Source: Bacillota bacterium (GTDB lineage Bacteria > Bacillota > Clostridia > Christensenellales > Borkfalkiaceae). From it: a stretch of DNA of 56,157 nt. The position numbers and the translations under genes were made by a program. This document shows positions 41,476-47,699 of this stretch, in pieces (position 1 is the stretch's first letter; each line of letters opens with the position of its first letter). The stretch lies in the NCBI GenBank assembly GCA_003343995.1, contig QAKE01000031.1, forward strand, positions 1-56,157, given 5' to 3'. Under the pieces are notes generated by a model that had not been told where the DNA came from, ran no database searches, and saw only the letters and a program-made list of their open reading frames with translations.

Positions 41476-42342
41476 TTAAAATTTGACGTCGTAAAAACGG
41501 ATTTTATGCATTCCCGCAAAGCTCTTGCCGCTTTCCAGACGGATGACGCCGTGTTTTTCCGATAAATCGCCGTCGAATTTATAATAATCGGGAATACCGT
41601 TCCACGGTTCGATGCAAAGATAGGGCGCGCCGACCTTCGTCCATACCAGCAGGTTTTCAAATTCGTCGAAATACACCGTAACCACCTTTTCGCCCCTGCG
41701 CTTTAAGGTGACCTCTTTGGACTGCAGTCCGTCAAAGATAAGCGAATCCTCCTCGAAATGCTCCGGCCCCATCACGAGATCCTTCACGGCGGGCTTATAC
41801 AGCTTTCTTTCCCCGTTCAAAAATCCCGAAACGGGCTGCACCTTGACGTACAGATCCTCTTCTTTTTCAAACTCGATGGACCAATCGGAAAAAGCGCCTT
41901 CCGTACGGTACGCCTCGTGCGAGCCGAAGTTGAAATATATGGGTTTATCGTCGGTATTTTCCACCTTGTATTCGGTGATCAGACAGTCGTTTTCCAATTT
42001 AAACCGCACGCTGAAGGTGAATTTAAAAGGATACTGCGCCAGCGTTTCGGCGTTTTCCTTCAAGGTGAACACCATTTCCGTGCCGCTGACGTTTTCCGAA
42101 GCGAAATCGCAGCGGGAGGCAAACCCGTGCGATTCCATTTTATAGGTTTTGCCGTTATAGCGGTAGGTTTTGTCGTGCAGTCTGCCGCAGATGGGGAAAA
42201 GCACGGGGCACTGCTTCGCCCAGAATTTTTCGTCCCCCTGCCAGATATATTCGTAGCCGCGCTTGTTCTTCACGCCGGTCAGCTCCGCGCCGTGTTCCTT
42301 GACTTCCACGCGGAGAAATTCGTTTTCGATCGTCCTGTTCAT
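41476..42342 (-). CDS. LacX-type aldose 1-epimerase family protein
   Basis: This 288-residue beta-sandwich galactose-mutarotase-like protein would interconvert sugar anomers in the cytoplasm. The first His in MESHGFASRCDF (near residue 78), the second in FNFGSHEAYR (near 147) and the C-terminal Glu in YLCIEPWNGIPD (near 246) fit the active site. The sugar is not predictable. It is driven by a perfect promoter 34 nt upstream and leads a small unit with the SANT-like protein and a secreted protein. Confidence 0.85.
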   Translation of the reverse strand: MNRTIENEFLRVEVKEHGAELTGVKNKRGYEYIWQGDEKFWAKQCPVLFPICGRLHDKTYRYNGKTYKMESHGFASRCDFASENVSGTEMVFTLKENAETLAQYPFKFTFSVRFKLENDCLITEYKVENTDDKPIYFNFGSHEAYRTEGAFSDWSIEFEKEEDLYVKVQPVSGFLNGERKLYKPAVKDLVMGPEHFEEDSLIFDGLQSKEVTLKRRGEKVVTVYFDEFENLLVWTKVGAPYLCIEPWNGIPDYYKFDGDLSEKHGVIRLESGKSFAGMHKIRFYDVKF

Positions 42343-42375
42343 TTTGCTTACCCCGTAATTTTATTCGTTGATTCT

Positions 42376-42404
42376 ATTATAAACGATAACTTGCGCCGTG
42401 TCAA
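42376..42404 (-). promoter_or_regulatory. Consensus sigma-A promoter of the epimerase unit
   Basis: TTGACA (42399-42404), exactly 17 nt, and TATAAT (42376-42381) on the minus strand. All twelve bases match consensus. Confidence 0.88.
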
Positions 42405-42415
42405 ATTTTTGAAAG

Positions 42416-42444
42416 AAAAACGGCACGCAAAGCGCGCCGTTTTT
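42416..42444. terminator. Terminator after the XRE gene
   Basis: A 13-bp stem with one A-C mismatch (AAAAACGGC...GCCGTTTTT) has a 3-nt loop. A-runs and T-runs on both sides make it usable in either direction; it serves the XRE gene on the minus strand. Confidence 0.75.
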
Positions 42445-42459
42445 CCCCTTTGTCAAGCG

Positions 42460-42969
42460 TTATTCCTCCGTTTTCGGTTTTTTGAAGAGATATTCCTTCT
42501 TTTTCGCGCAGGAAACCGACAGCGCTATGCCGAAAGCGATCATCGCATAGCCGATCACGCCCAGCGCGCCCATGGCGATCACCACGAGCGCGGGACGGCT
42601 TTGCGCCGCGGAATTCGCAAGCTCGGCAACGACGTTCCACGTGCCCGCCAGCGCGCAATACGCCCCCATCCACAACAGCGCCAGCATGAAAATAAATTTC
42701 CAGTTCAACTGCCGCCGCGAAGGGACTTCCCTTACGATTTTTACCTCCATGATCTTTTCGCCGCTCTCGTTTACGCCGTCTTTCAGCAAATAATCGCAGT
42801 TCACCTGCAATATTTCCGATAGGCGCACCAGATTATCCGTTTCGGGATAAGCCAAATCCGATTCCCAGCGGGAAACCGCCTGCCTGCTCACGTTCAAAAG
42901 GTCCGCGAGCTGTTCCTGCGTCAAGTTCTGCGTTTTTCTTGCCTTTGCGATTTTATCGCCGATTTTCAT
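42460..42969 (-). CDS. XRE-family regulator with two membrane segments
   Basis: This 169-residue protein has an N-terminal XRE HTH (IGDKIAKARKTQNLTQEQLADLLNVSRQAVSRWESDLAYPE, residues 2-43), a short linker and two hydrophobic helices (about 85-108 and 122-148). Such HTH-plus-membrane proteins are common in Clostridia and sense unknown envelope signals. ATG 42969 is preferred: AAGGAGGT lies 8 nt upstream, whereas the in-frame GTG at 42978 overlaps that site. Confidence 0.85.
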   Translation of the reverse strand: MKIGDKIAKARKTQNLTQEQLADLLNVSRQAVSRWESDLAYPETDNLVRLSEILQVNCDYLLKDGVNESGEKIMEVKIVREVPSRRQLNWKFIFMLALLWMGAYCALAGTWNVVAELANSAAQSRPALVVIAMGALGVIGYAMIAFGIALSVSCAKKKEYLFKKPKTEE

Positions 42970-42999
42970 AAAACGCACCTCCTTTTCGTTGATAGGGCA

Positions 43000-43029
43000 A
43001 GTATATCATTGCGGTGCCGCTTTTTTCAA
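43000..43029 (-). promoter_or_regulatory. Promoter of the XRE gene
   Basis: TTGAAA (43024-43029), an 18-nt spacer and TATACT (43000-43005) on the minus strand. Confidence 0.65.
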
Positions 43030-43093
43030 CTCCGCACGTTTTCTATTTGTAACGTTTTAATTGCTTTTGCCCGAATTTCCGCCGAAAACGATA

Positions 43094-43119
43094 AAAAAAG
43101 AACCTTTCGGTCCTTTTTC
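43094..43119 (-). terminator. Terminator after the serine protease gene
   Basis: The stem AAAAAGGACC-GAAA-GGTTCTTTTTT on the minus strand has one wobble and a stable GAAA loop. It sits about 60 nt past the protease stop. Confidence 0.7.
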
Positions 43120-43176
43120 TATATTAAACGCCGCTGGGTTGGGGGGAATTTACAACGGCAGTTTAACCGAATGAAA

Positions 43177-44451
43177 TTAAATGGAATAAATGTGCTGGCG
43201 AATGGTTACCGTTTCGGTAATCGCGCTCGTGCCGCGGGGGTTTCTGCCGTATTTTACGGTAAACTGATCCCCGATGGTCAAATGCTTCTGCATCGTTTCG
43301 AAAAACGTACTGAATTCCGAAATCGAATTCATTTCGCATTTATACGTTTCCCCGTTATAGCCGTAAGAAACTTCAAAAATATAATCGCCTTTGGCAATGT
43401 TCGTGCCGTGTATGGTATCGGTGGCGTTGCCGCTCAGCTCCGAGACCTGTATGATATACCCGCCCATCGCCTGCTGGAACGTCGCGCCGAGCATCCATCT
43501 GCCGCTTACGTATCCGTAATGGTCGGCGGTGACGGTTTCGATGAGGGATTTCATCACCTTTTCCGCGCCGTTCGCGCCGGTTACGGGAATAAAGAATCCC
43601 AGCCCCTGCACCGGTTCGCCGTCGGAATCGACGGAAAGCCCCGAATTGAGCACGCCGACGAGCTGACCGGCAAAGTTATACACCCCGCCGCCGGAATTGC
43701 CGTGGTTCACGTCGGCATTTGTCTGCATCAGCTTCATTTTTCCGATGTTTTCCACGGAAACTTCCACGAACGCCCTGCTCACGCTACCTTCCGTATAGGT
43801 ACCGGGATGAGTACCCAGCGGATTGCCGAGCACAAAGATTTTATCGCCGATTTGCAGGTTATCGTCGCAAATTTGCGATTTTGTAACGGTTTCGGCGCTG
43901 ATGCCCTCGTGCCCCGAAATTTCGATGCGGAGCACGGCGAGATCGCTCTTTTTATCGCTGCCCATCAGGGTGGCGGCAAAACCGTATTCGTAATAATCGT
44001 ATTCGTCGGTCGCGGCGTCCACCGCTTTGGGGATATAAACCGCGATCTGATTGCTGCCCTCGATCACGTGGTGGCAGGTGAGAACGTAAACGAAATCGGA
44101 ATCGTCCACGCTTTTATCTATATATTCGACGTCGATATCGACGACGGTGCCGCTGCCCAGCTGCGTGCCGCCGGAAACACCGGCGTGAATGGCGACGGCG
44201 GAACCGTACACCTTATCGACCGCGTCGGAAGAATCGAGCGCTTCGCCGAAGGTTGGCGCCACGTTGAGATCTACGCTTTCCACCGCGTATCTCGCGCCGT
44301 AACTTTCGGGAACATCGACGTTTTCGTCGAAGGTCTGACTGTAACTTGCCGCGCTGTCGCCGTTATCGAATCTGCCCGCCTTACATGCGGTGAGCGAAAA
44401 AGTAAGCGTCAACGCCAAAACGATTGCCAAAATTTTTAAGCCGCGCTTCAC
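43177..44451 (-). CDS. HtrA/DegP-like serine protease lipoprotein with PDZ-like domain
   Basis: This is a 424-residue envelope protease. A type II signal peptide ends in the lipobox LTAC with C23. The trypsin-like domain has the triad H128 (CHHVIEG), D170 (KKSDLAVL) and S253 (NHGNSGGGV), followed by a degenerate PDZ-like domain (about 330-424, KGDYIFEVSYGYNGE). An acidic linker (30-80) separates lipid anchor and protease. I choose the GTG at 44451, which has GAGG 9 nt upstream. An ATG at 44502 would add 17 residues before the signal peptide and overlap the presumed promoter -10 (TATACT). Confidence 0.85.
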   Translation of the reverse strand: MKRGLKILAIVLALTLTFSLTACKAGRFDNGDSAASYSQTFDENVDVPESYGARYAVESVDLNVAPTFGEALDSSDAVDKVYGSAVAIHAGVSGGTQLGSGTVVDIDVEYIDKSVDDSDFVYVLTCHHVIEGSNQIAVYIPKAVDAATDEYDYYEYGFAATLMGSDKKSDLAVLRIEISGHEGISAETVTKSQICDDNLQIGDKIFVLGNPLGTHPGTYTEGSVSRAFVEVSVENIGKMKLMQTNADVNHGNSGGGVYNFAGQLVGVLNSGLSVDSDGEPVQGLGFFIPVTGANGAEKVMKSLIETVTADHYGYVSGRWMLGATFQQAMGGYIIQVSELSGNATDTIHGTNIAKGDYIFEVSYGYNGETYKCEMNSISEFSTFFETMQKHLTIGDQFTVKYGRNPRGTSAITETVTIRQHIYSI

Positions 44452-44585
44452 CGAAATTAACCTCCTTGCCGCTCTGACGATTAGAGTATAATCGACGAGC
44501 ATTGAATAAAACTTTAATTTTTTGCCCGCAATAAAAATTTTTTCCTGTTTTCGCGCAAAAAAAACGTTTTTACGTAAAATTCACG

Positions 44586-44613
44586 AAAAGCCGCTTTTTT
44601 ACAAGCGGCTTTT
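44586..44613. terminator. Second hairpin downstream of yebC
   Basis: An 11-bp stem AAAAGCCGCTT / AAGCGGCTTTT has a 6-nt T-rich loop. The tail is only moderately T-rich on either strand, so this is a weaker terminator. Confidence 0.55.
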
Positions 44614-44692
44614 ACCCGCCCCGCGGAAAAGGGCGGATAAAAGCCGGTTCCCGAAAGGCTATCTGAAAAGCGGTAACGTGTTTCCTTTTCCC

Positions 44693-44744
44693 ATAAAAAA
44701 AGGCGTATATCGCTGATACAAGTATCGTTTGCAATCTACGCCTT
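44693..44744 (-). terminator. Terminator after yebC
   Basis: Outer stem AAGGCGTA / TACGCCTT (44700-44707 with 44737-44744) encloses an inner hairpin GATA-CTTG-TATC. It is followed on the minus strand by T7. Confidence 0.75.
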
Positions 44745-44760
44745 ATTATACAATGAATTT

Positions 44761-45498
44761 TTATTCTTCTTCCTCTTCGGGCAGATCGACGTTATGATAA
44801 ACGTCCTGCACGTCGTCCAAATCCTCCAAAGCGTCCACCAGCTTTTGGAATTTCGCCGCAGCCTCGCCCTCGAAGGTGATTTTGCTTTGCGGAATCATCT
44901 CCAGCGACGCTTCGAAAAAAGAAAGCCCCTTCTCTTCCAAAAATTTGCGCACTTCGGAAAAGCTCTGCACGGAGGTGTACACGGTGTACGCGTCCTCTTC
45001 GGTAACGACGTCGTCCGCGCCCGCCTCGATGGCGTACTCCATCACGGTGTCCTCGTCGAGGTCCACCTTCTTTTCCACCACGATCACGCCCTTGTTGTCG
45101 AACAGATAGGAAACGCAGCCGGTGTTGCCCAGCGAGCCGCCGTGCTTGCGCATCGCGGTGCGCACGTAGTCGACGGTGCGGTTTTTGTTATCGGTGAGCG
45201 CGGTGACGATGAGCGCGCTGCCGTTGGGGCCGTAGCCTTCGTAAGTGAGTTCCTCGTAATTCGCGCCGGAAAGCTCGCCCGCCGCCTTTGCGATGCACTT
45301 TTTGATGTTGTCGTTGGGCATGTTCACCGCGCGCGCCTTGGCGATGGCGTCCGCCAGCTTGCTGTTGGTGGCGGGGTCGGCGCCCGCTTTCGCCGCTACG
45401 GCGAGTTCTCTGCCGACTTTCGTGAATATTTTGCCTCTCTGCGCGTCGATTTTCGCCTTTTTGTTGGCGATGTTCGCCGCATGGGAATGTCCTGACAT
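44761..45498 (-). CDS. yebC: YebC/PmpR (TACO1) family protein
   Basis: This 245-residue protein begins MSGHSHAANIANKKAKID, the family hallmark, and has the RAVNMPNDNIKKCIAKAAGE and YEGYGPNGSALIVTALTDN segments. Older annotation calls it a transcriptional regulator; recent work on YebC-type proteins links them to translation of difficult peptide stretches. It ends in an acidic tail (LPEEEEE). It follows a tRNA/rRNA methyltransferase gene by 23 nt, close to infC-rpmI-rplT, which fits a translation role. Confidence 0.94.
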   Translation of the reverse strand: MSGHSHAANIANKKAKIDAQRGKIFTKVGRELAVAAKAGADPATNSKLADAIAKARAVNMPNDNIKKCIAKAAGELSGANYEELTYEGYGPNGSALIVTALTDNKNRTVDYVRTAMRKHGGSLGNTGCVSYLFDNKGVIVVEKKVDLDEDTVMEYAIEAGADDVVTEEDAYTVYTSVQSFSEVRKFLEEKGLSFFEASLEMIPQSKITFEGEAAAKFQKLVDALEDLDDVQDVYHNVDLPEEEEE

Positions 45499-45521
45499 AA
45501 TCGTATCTCCTTATTATCGTA

Positions 45522-46241
45522 TTATTTCAGCGCGTACATCAAAATGCCCGCGGCAATCGCCACGTTCAGGCTTTCGCTGCCGCTCTCCATGGGAACGGAA
45601 ACGATTTTTTCCGCCGCCGCGCGCACGGTTTCGGAAAGCCCGTCCGCCTCCCCGCCGAGCGCGATGCACACGCTGCGTTTTTCCGTTTCAAAAACGTTTT
45701 CGCCCCCCATATCCGCCGCATAAACGGGCACGCGGATATAGTTTGCAAAGTCATCGCCCGTTTCGTAAAGCGTTACGCCGAACACGCCGCTCATGCTGGC
45801 GCGCACGGTTTTCGGGTTGAAAGGATCGGCGCAGTCTTTCAAAAATATACGGCGGTATCCCGCTGCCGCCGCGGTGCGGAAGATCGTGCCGAGATTGCCC
45901 GGGTCGCGCACGCCGTCGAGCAAAAGACAGCGCGTTTCGCACTTTTCCGGCGCCAAAGACGGCTTTTTCACCACGGCGAGCACCCCTTCGGGGTGTTTTT
46001 CCTCGCTGACCGAGGCGAACACGCTTTCGCTGACGGCAACGGTTTCGCCGCAAAAGTTCTCTATCCGCGCAAGCCCGCTTTCCGTGCCGAACAAAAAAAC
46101 AATCTTTCTGCCGCACGCAACCGCCTCGCGCACCGGCTTTACGCCCTCCAAAATAAAGGCGTTTTCCTCGTCGCGGTATTTTTTCTGCGCGAGCTTTTTA
46201 ACCCGTTTTACCTTTTCGTTTGCAACCGAGGTAATGACCAT
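45522..46241 (-). CDS. SpoU/TrmH-family RNA 2'-O-methyltransferase
   Basis: This 239-residue SPOUT enzyme has an N-terminal L30e-like RNA-binding domain (FILEGVKPVREAVACGRKI) and a knotted catalytic domain. Motif 1 is LDGVRDPGNLGTIFRTAAAAG near residue 108, motif 2 is ALGGEADGLSETV, and motif 3 is MESGSESLNVAIAAGILMY. The rRNA or tRNA target is unknown. It lies between the rplT terminator and yebC. Confidence 0.92.
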   Translation of the reverse strand: MVITSVANEKVKRVKKLAQKKYRDEENAFILEGVKPVREAVACGRKIVFLFGTESGLARIENFCGETVAVSESVFASVSEEKHPEGVLAVVKKPSLAPEKCETRCLLLDGVRDPGNLGTIFRTAAAAGYRRIFLKDCADPFNPKTVRASMSGVFGVTLYETGDDFANYIRVPVYAADMGGENVFETEKRSVCIALGGEADGLSETVRAAAEKIVSVPMESGSESLNVAIAAGILMYALK

Positions 46242-46266
46242 CTTTTTTCCCTGTTTATAACCCTAA

Positions 46267-46292
46267 AAAGAGCCTACTTGCGTAAGCTCTTT
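46267..46292 (-). terminator. Terminator after rplT
   Basis: An 11-bp stem AAAGAGC..TAC / GTA..GCTCTTT with one wobble and loop GCAA (minus strand) is followed by TT after the T3 arm. It closes the infC-rpmI-rplT unit. Confidence 0.8.
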
Positions 46293-46297
46293 CCGAT

Positions 46298-46654
46298 TTA
46301 TTTATTGAGGTTCGCCTTCGCTCTGTCGCAGATGACGGTGAAAGCCGCCGCGTCGTTGACGGCGATATCCGCGAGCATCTTTCTGTTGAGATCAACGCCG
46401 GCGTTCTTCAAACCGAACATCAGCTTGGAATAGGAAAGACCGTTGAGCCGAGCCGCCGCGTTGATACGGGCGATCCAGAGCTGACGGAAATCTCTTTTCT
46501 TGAGCTTTCTGCCGATGTACGCATAGTTCTGCGATTTCATGACCGCCTGACGCGCCACTCTGTATCTCTTGGAACGGCCGCCGAAATAGCCCTTGGCAAG
46601 TTTTAATATTTTTCTGCGTTTTTTAACCGCGTTTACGCCTCTTTTAATCCGCAT
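46298..46654 (-). CDS. rplT: 50S ribosomal protein L20
   Basis: This 118-residue protein is very basic at the N-terminus (RIKRGVNAVKKRRKILKLAKGYFGGRSKRYR). The globular C-terminal part (RDFRQLWIARINAAARLNGLSY) binds 23S rRNA. L20 commonly represses its own operon through a leader or operator RNA. It starts 20 nt after rpmI. Confidence 0.97.
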   Translation of the reverse strand: MRIKRGVNAVKKRRKILKLAKGYFGGRSKRYRVARQAVMKSQNYAYIGRKLKKRDFRQLWIARINAAARLNGLSYSKLMFGLKNAGVDLNRKMLADIAVNDAAAFTVICDRAKANLNK

Positions 46655-46674
46655 GGTAAATTATCCTCCTGTCC

Positions 46675-46872
46675 TTATTTGTTGTAAATCAAGGTTTTAA
46701 TCGTCTTTTCCTGCGTATTGTCGACGTAAGCACCCTGTCTTAAATTGTTCTTTCTTTTGCGCGCCTTTTTGGTCAAAATATGGTTTTTGCCCGCATGCTG
46801 TCTTTTTACCTTGCCGCCCGCAGTCACTCTGAAACGTTTCTTTGCGGCGCTTTTTGTCTTCATTTTCGGCAT
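46675..46872 (-). CDS. rpmI: 50S ribosomal protein L35
   Basis: This 65-residue basic protein (MPKMKTKSAAKKRFRVTAGG, then KRQHAGKNHILTKKARKRK) is typical L35. It lies between infC (64-nt gap) and rplT. Confidence 0.97.
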   Translation of the reverse strand: MPKMKTKSAAKKRFRVTAGGKVKRQHAGKNHILTKKARKRKNNLRQGAYVDNTQEKTIKTLIYNK

Positions 46873-46936
46873 AATTGTGCCCTCCCGTATTATTTTCGTA
46901 TAACGCCCGAAACGGGCGCGATTACCTATATTATGT

Positions 46937-47446
46937 TTATTTCGCCGGCGCGAGCATCATCCAGATGCTTCTGCCTTCCGTCAAGGGGCGTTTTTCCATA
47001 ACGCCGACCTCTTTCACCAGCTCGAAAAAGCGGTTCATCACTTCCACGCCGAGGTTGGCGTGCGCGTTCTGCCGCCCGCGCATGCGGATGGAAACCTTCA
47101 CCTTGTTGCCGCCGGTAAGAAATTTATAAGCCTGCTTCGCCTTCACGTTCAAATCGCCCACGTCGATGGTCATGGAAAGCCAAACTTCCTTGATTTCCAC
47201 CGCCTTCTGGTTCTTTTTTGCTTCTTTTTCCTTTTTGGCGAGTTCAAAGATGTATTTGTGATAATCCATGATCTTGCAGACGGGCGGGTTGGCGTTGGGT
47301 GAAATTTTCACCAAATCCAGCGCGCGTTCCTCCGCAAGCTCCAGCGCCTGCCGCGAGGACATGATGCCCAGCTGCTCGCCGTTTTCGTCAATCAGTCTGA
47401 TTTCCCTGTCACGAATACTTTCGTTAATCTGATGTTGTTCTTTAAT
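46937..47446 (-). CDS. infC: Translation initiation factor IF-3
   Basis: This ~169-residue factor binds the 30S platform and polices start codons. The N-domain (INESIRDREIRLIDENGEQLGIMSSRQAL) and C-domain (KEVWLSMTIDVGDLNVKAKQAYKFL; VKVSIRMRGRQ) are complete. I place the start at ATT (47446), which gives IKEQHQINESIR and has GGGG 9 nt upstream; an AUU start is the known self-regulating start of infC in other bacteria. The alternative is GTG at 47461, five codons earlier, which lacks a binding site. Confidence 0.93.
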   Translation of the reverse strand: MKEQHQINESIRDREIRLIDENGEQLGIMSSRQALELAEERALDLVKISPNANPPVCKIMDYHKYIFELAKKEKEAKKNQKAVEIKEVWLSMTIDVGDLNVKAKQAYKFLTGGNKVKVSIRMRGRQNAHANLGVEVMNRFFELVKEVGVMEKRPLTEGRSIWMMLAPAK

Positions 47447-47629
47447 CGTTTTATACCCCACAATTTTTTACCGGCTTTCCGGTTTTAGACAACAAAAAAG
47501 AGCCGCAGATTCCGCGACCCGAACACACCGAAAAATATATAAACGGCAAAATGCCGGATATATCTTTTAAACGATAGAGCCGAAACAGACGGTTTCCGCG
47601 CGGCGAGAAGGGTCACTTCTTCTTTAAGC
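47447..47629 (-). promoter_or_regulatory. infC-rpmI-rplT leader (L20-type)
   Basis: About 180 nt lie untranslated between the predicted start and infC. They contain hairpins CGGCA-TTT-TGCCG (near 47555) and ACCGG-AAAG-CCGGT (just before infC) and an intrinsic-terminator-like element (47494-47520). An L20-controlled leader at this place is established in Bacillota. Confidence 0.7.
47494..47520 (-). terminator. Attenuator hairpin in the infC leader
   Basis: On the minus strand GGGTCGCGG and CTGCGGCTC form a 9-bp stem with three G-U pairs and loop AAT, followed directly by T6. It lies about 50 nt upstream of infC and would stop transcription before the operon. Confidence 0.65.
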
Positions 47630-47635
47630 TTAACT

Positions 47636-47664
47636 ATATTACCATAAAAAAACCGCCTTGTCAA
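47636..47664 (-). promoter_or_regulatory. infC operon promoter
   Basis: Consensus TTGACA (47659-47664), a 17-nt spacer and TAATAT (47636-47641) on the minus strand. The -35 lies within the terminator of the upstream gene. Confidence 0.75.
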
Positions 47665-47693
47665 CGTTTTTTAAACGTTAAAAGCGGTTTTTT
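47646..47693 (-). terminator. Terminator after the TIM-barrel hydrolase-like gene
   Basis: Outer stem AAAAACCGCTTT / AAGGCGGTTTTT with one wobble encloses an inner AACGT...ACGTT hairpin. It ends in T7 on the minus strand, starting 8 nt past the stop codon. Confidence 0.7.
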
Positions 47694-47699
47694 GCCTTT

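Larger units (their letters stand above)
44452..44760. other. 309-nt intergenic region
   Basis: It holds the protease promoter area (TATACT near 44488, -35 unclear), an A/T-rich stretch, and two hairpins described separately (44586-44613 and 44693-44744). I see no gene in it. Confidence 0.6.

Noticed and set aside
44522..44716. 64-residue plus-strand frame in the yebC-protease gap
   Set aside because: No ATG/GTG start with a binding site; it crosses two terminator hairpins.
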